Shown: positions 63,601 through 64,000 of the stretch, piece by piece
How the letters are laid out: the number at the start of each line of letters is the position of its first letter
Numbering within the stretch: position 1 is the stretch's first letter
Source of the DNA: Montifringilla adamsi
Lineage: Eukaryota; Chordata; Aves; Passeriformes; Passeridae
Length of the DNA stretch: 64,000 bases
Assembly: GCA_017590115.1 (NCBI GenBank)
Contig: JAGGNK010000002.1
Coordinates: forward strand, 17,231,264 to 17,295,263
Direction: 5' to 3'
Position numbers and translations under genes: made by a program
The notes under the pieces: model-generated
What the model saw: the letters and a program-made list of their open reading frames with translations, nothing else
What the model was told of the DNA's origin: nothing
The model's database searches: none

Positions 63601-64000
63601 ACTTCCTCCAGTTTTGGACAAAACCTGGTGTTCTGCACGCTAAATACTGCAAGAATCAAATTTTAGTATCAGTCTCACTGCTGCTTAGCCAAATTCTGCC
63701 AGGTTGTTTTGCTTTTCTGAGCACAGATACAAGCAAATTGCATCAATAATTTAAGTGGGGTGGTTTGGAAAGAAAAATGTTATTTAAAGTCAGCAGAAGT
63801 CCATGTTTGAAAGGAAATTATCCATAATCACCTAAACTTGTAAATCATAATTCAGAGCCAAACACATGGGACTATTCCCCACCCACTAAGAAAGAGCTAA
63901 TGTTTAAGATCTAATTTTTTATTGCAACAAGAAAAACCCCACATAATTCCTCTGTAGGCAGAAAAGGAAATGAAAAACATGTTCAAAATCACTTATGGAC
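60625..64000. other. No gene or repeat recognised
   Basis: AT-rich DNA with a T12 run near 60638 and an A14 run near 62401. GC-richer patches lie at 62290-62700 and 63400-63600, where frames of up to 161 codons overlap on both strands. None has a recognisable domain or splice context. I see no RNA gene or further mobile element up to the window end. Confidence 0.4.

Overview
The window looks like vertebrate nuclear DNA, almost certainly from a bird and probably a songbird (passerine). The evidence is seven CR1 LINE fragments with the typical avian CR1 3' end (pairs of ATTCTATG-like octamers next to a GGTTGGAAGGGACCTT-type block), two solo LTRs of types I associate with passerine genomes, an AT-rich background with many short A/T runs, and no compact gene organisation. 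There are no ribosome-binding sites, operons or bacterial features. I found no exon of a cellular gene that I can defend, so the window is best read as intergenic or deep-intronic sequence. The longest open frames (342 and 268 codons) are by-products of a 13-bp tandem repeat.

Layout. 1-10.6 kb: a CR1 copy (minus strand, about 1.58-1.94 kb) followed closely by a 50-bp minisatellite, then a 22-unit minisatellite (5.3-6.0 kb) whose units are mostly 27 or 32 bp, a short CR1 tail (7.9 kb), and a 13-bp minisatellite of about 58 units (9.8-10.5 kb). 10.6-24.9 kb: mostly unremarkable AT-rich DNA with one solo LTR (12.46-12.85 kb, minus), ATT/ATC and GAT microsatellites, a CR1 tail (20.2 kb) and a weak LTR-like candidate (20.3-20.5 kb). 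24.9-39 kb: a 3x48-bp repeat, a 2x74-bp duplication, a second solo LTR (31.74-32.20 kb, minus), a 6x28-bp repeat beside a 360-bp CR1 copy, another CR1 tail, and a 22-bp minisatellite (38.5-38.85 kb). 39-64 kb: a CR1 tail (41.1 kb), an unassigned CpG-containing patch (49.6-49.85 kb), a broken retroviral envelope surface-subunit fragment (53.84-54.30 kb, minus) and a last CR1 tail (60.6 kb). No minisatellite was seen in this last part.

The most informative observation is the envelope relic. It is an isolated env piece with a frame change and stops, with several N-glycosylation sequons, without recognisable gag, pol, TM or LTRs beside it. I did not find a new functional system. What stands out is the clustering of seven minisatellite or duplication loci in the first 39 kb and the ERV relics. 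Family names come from memory of avian repeats and were not checked against a library.
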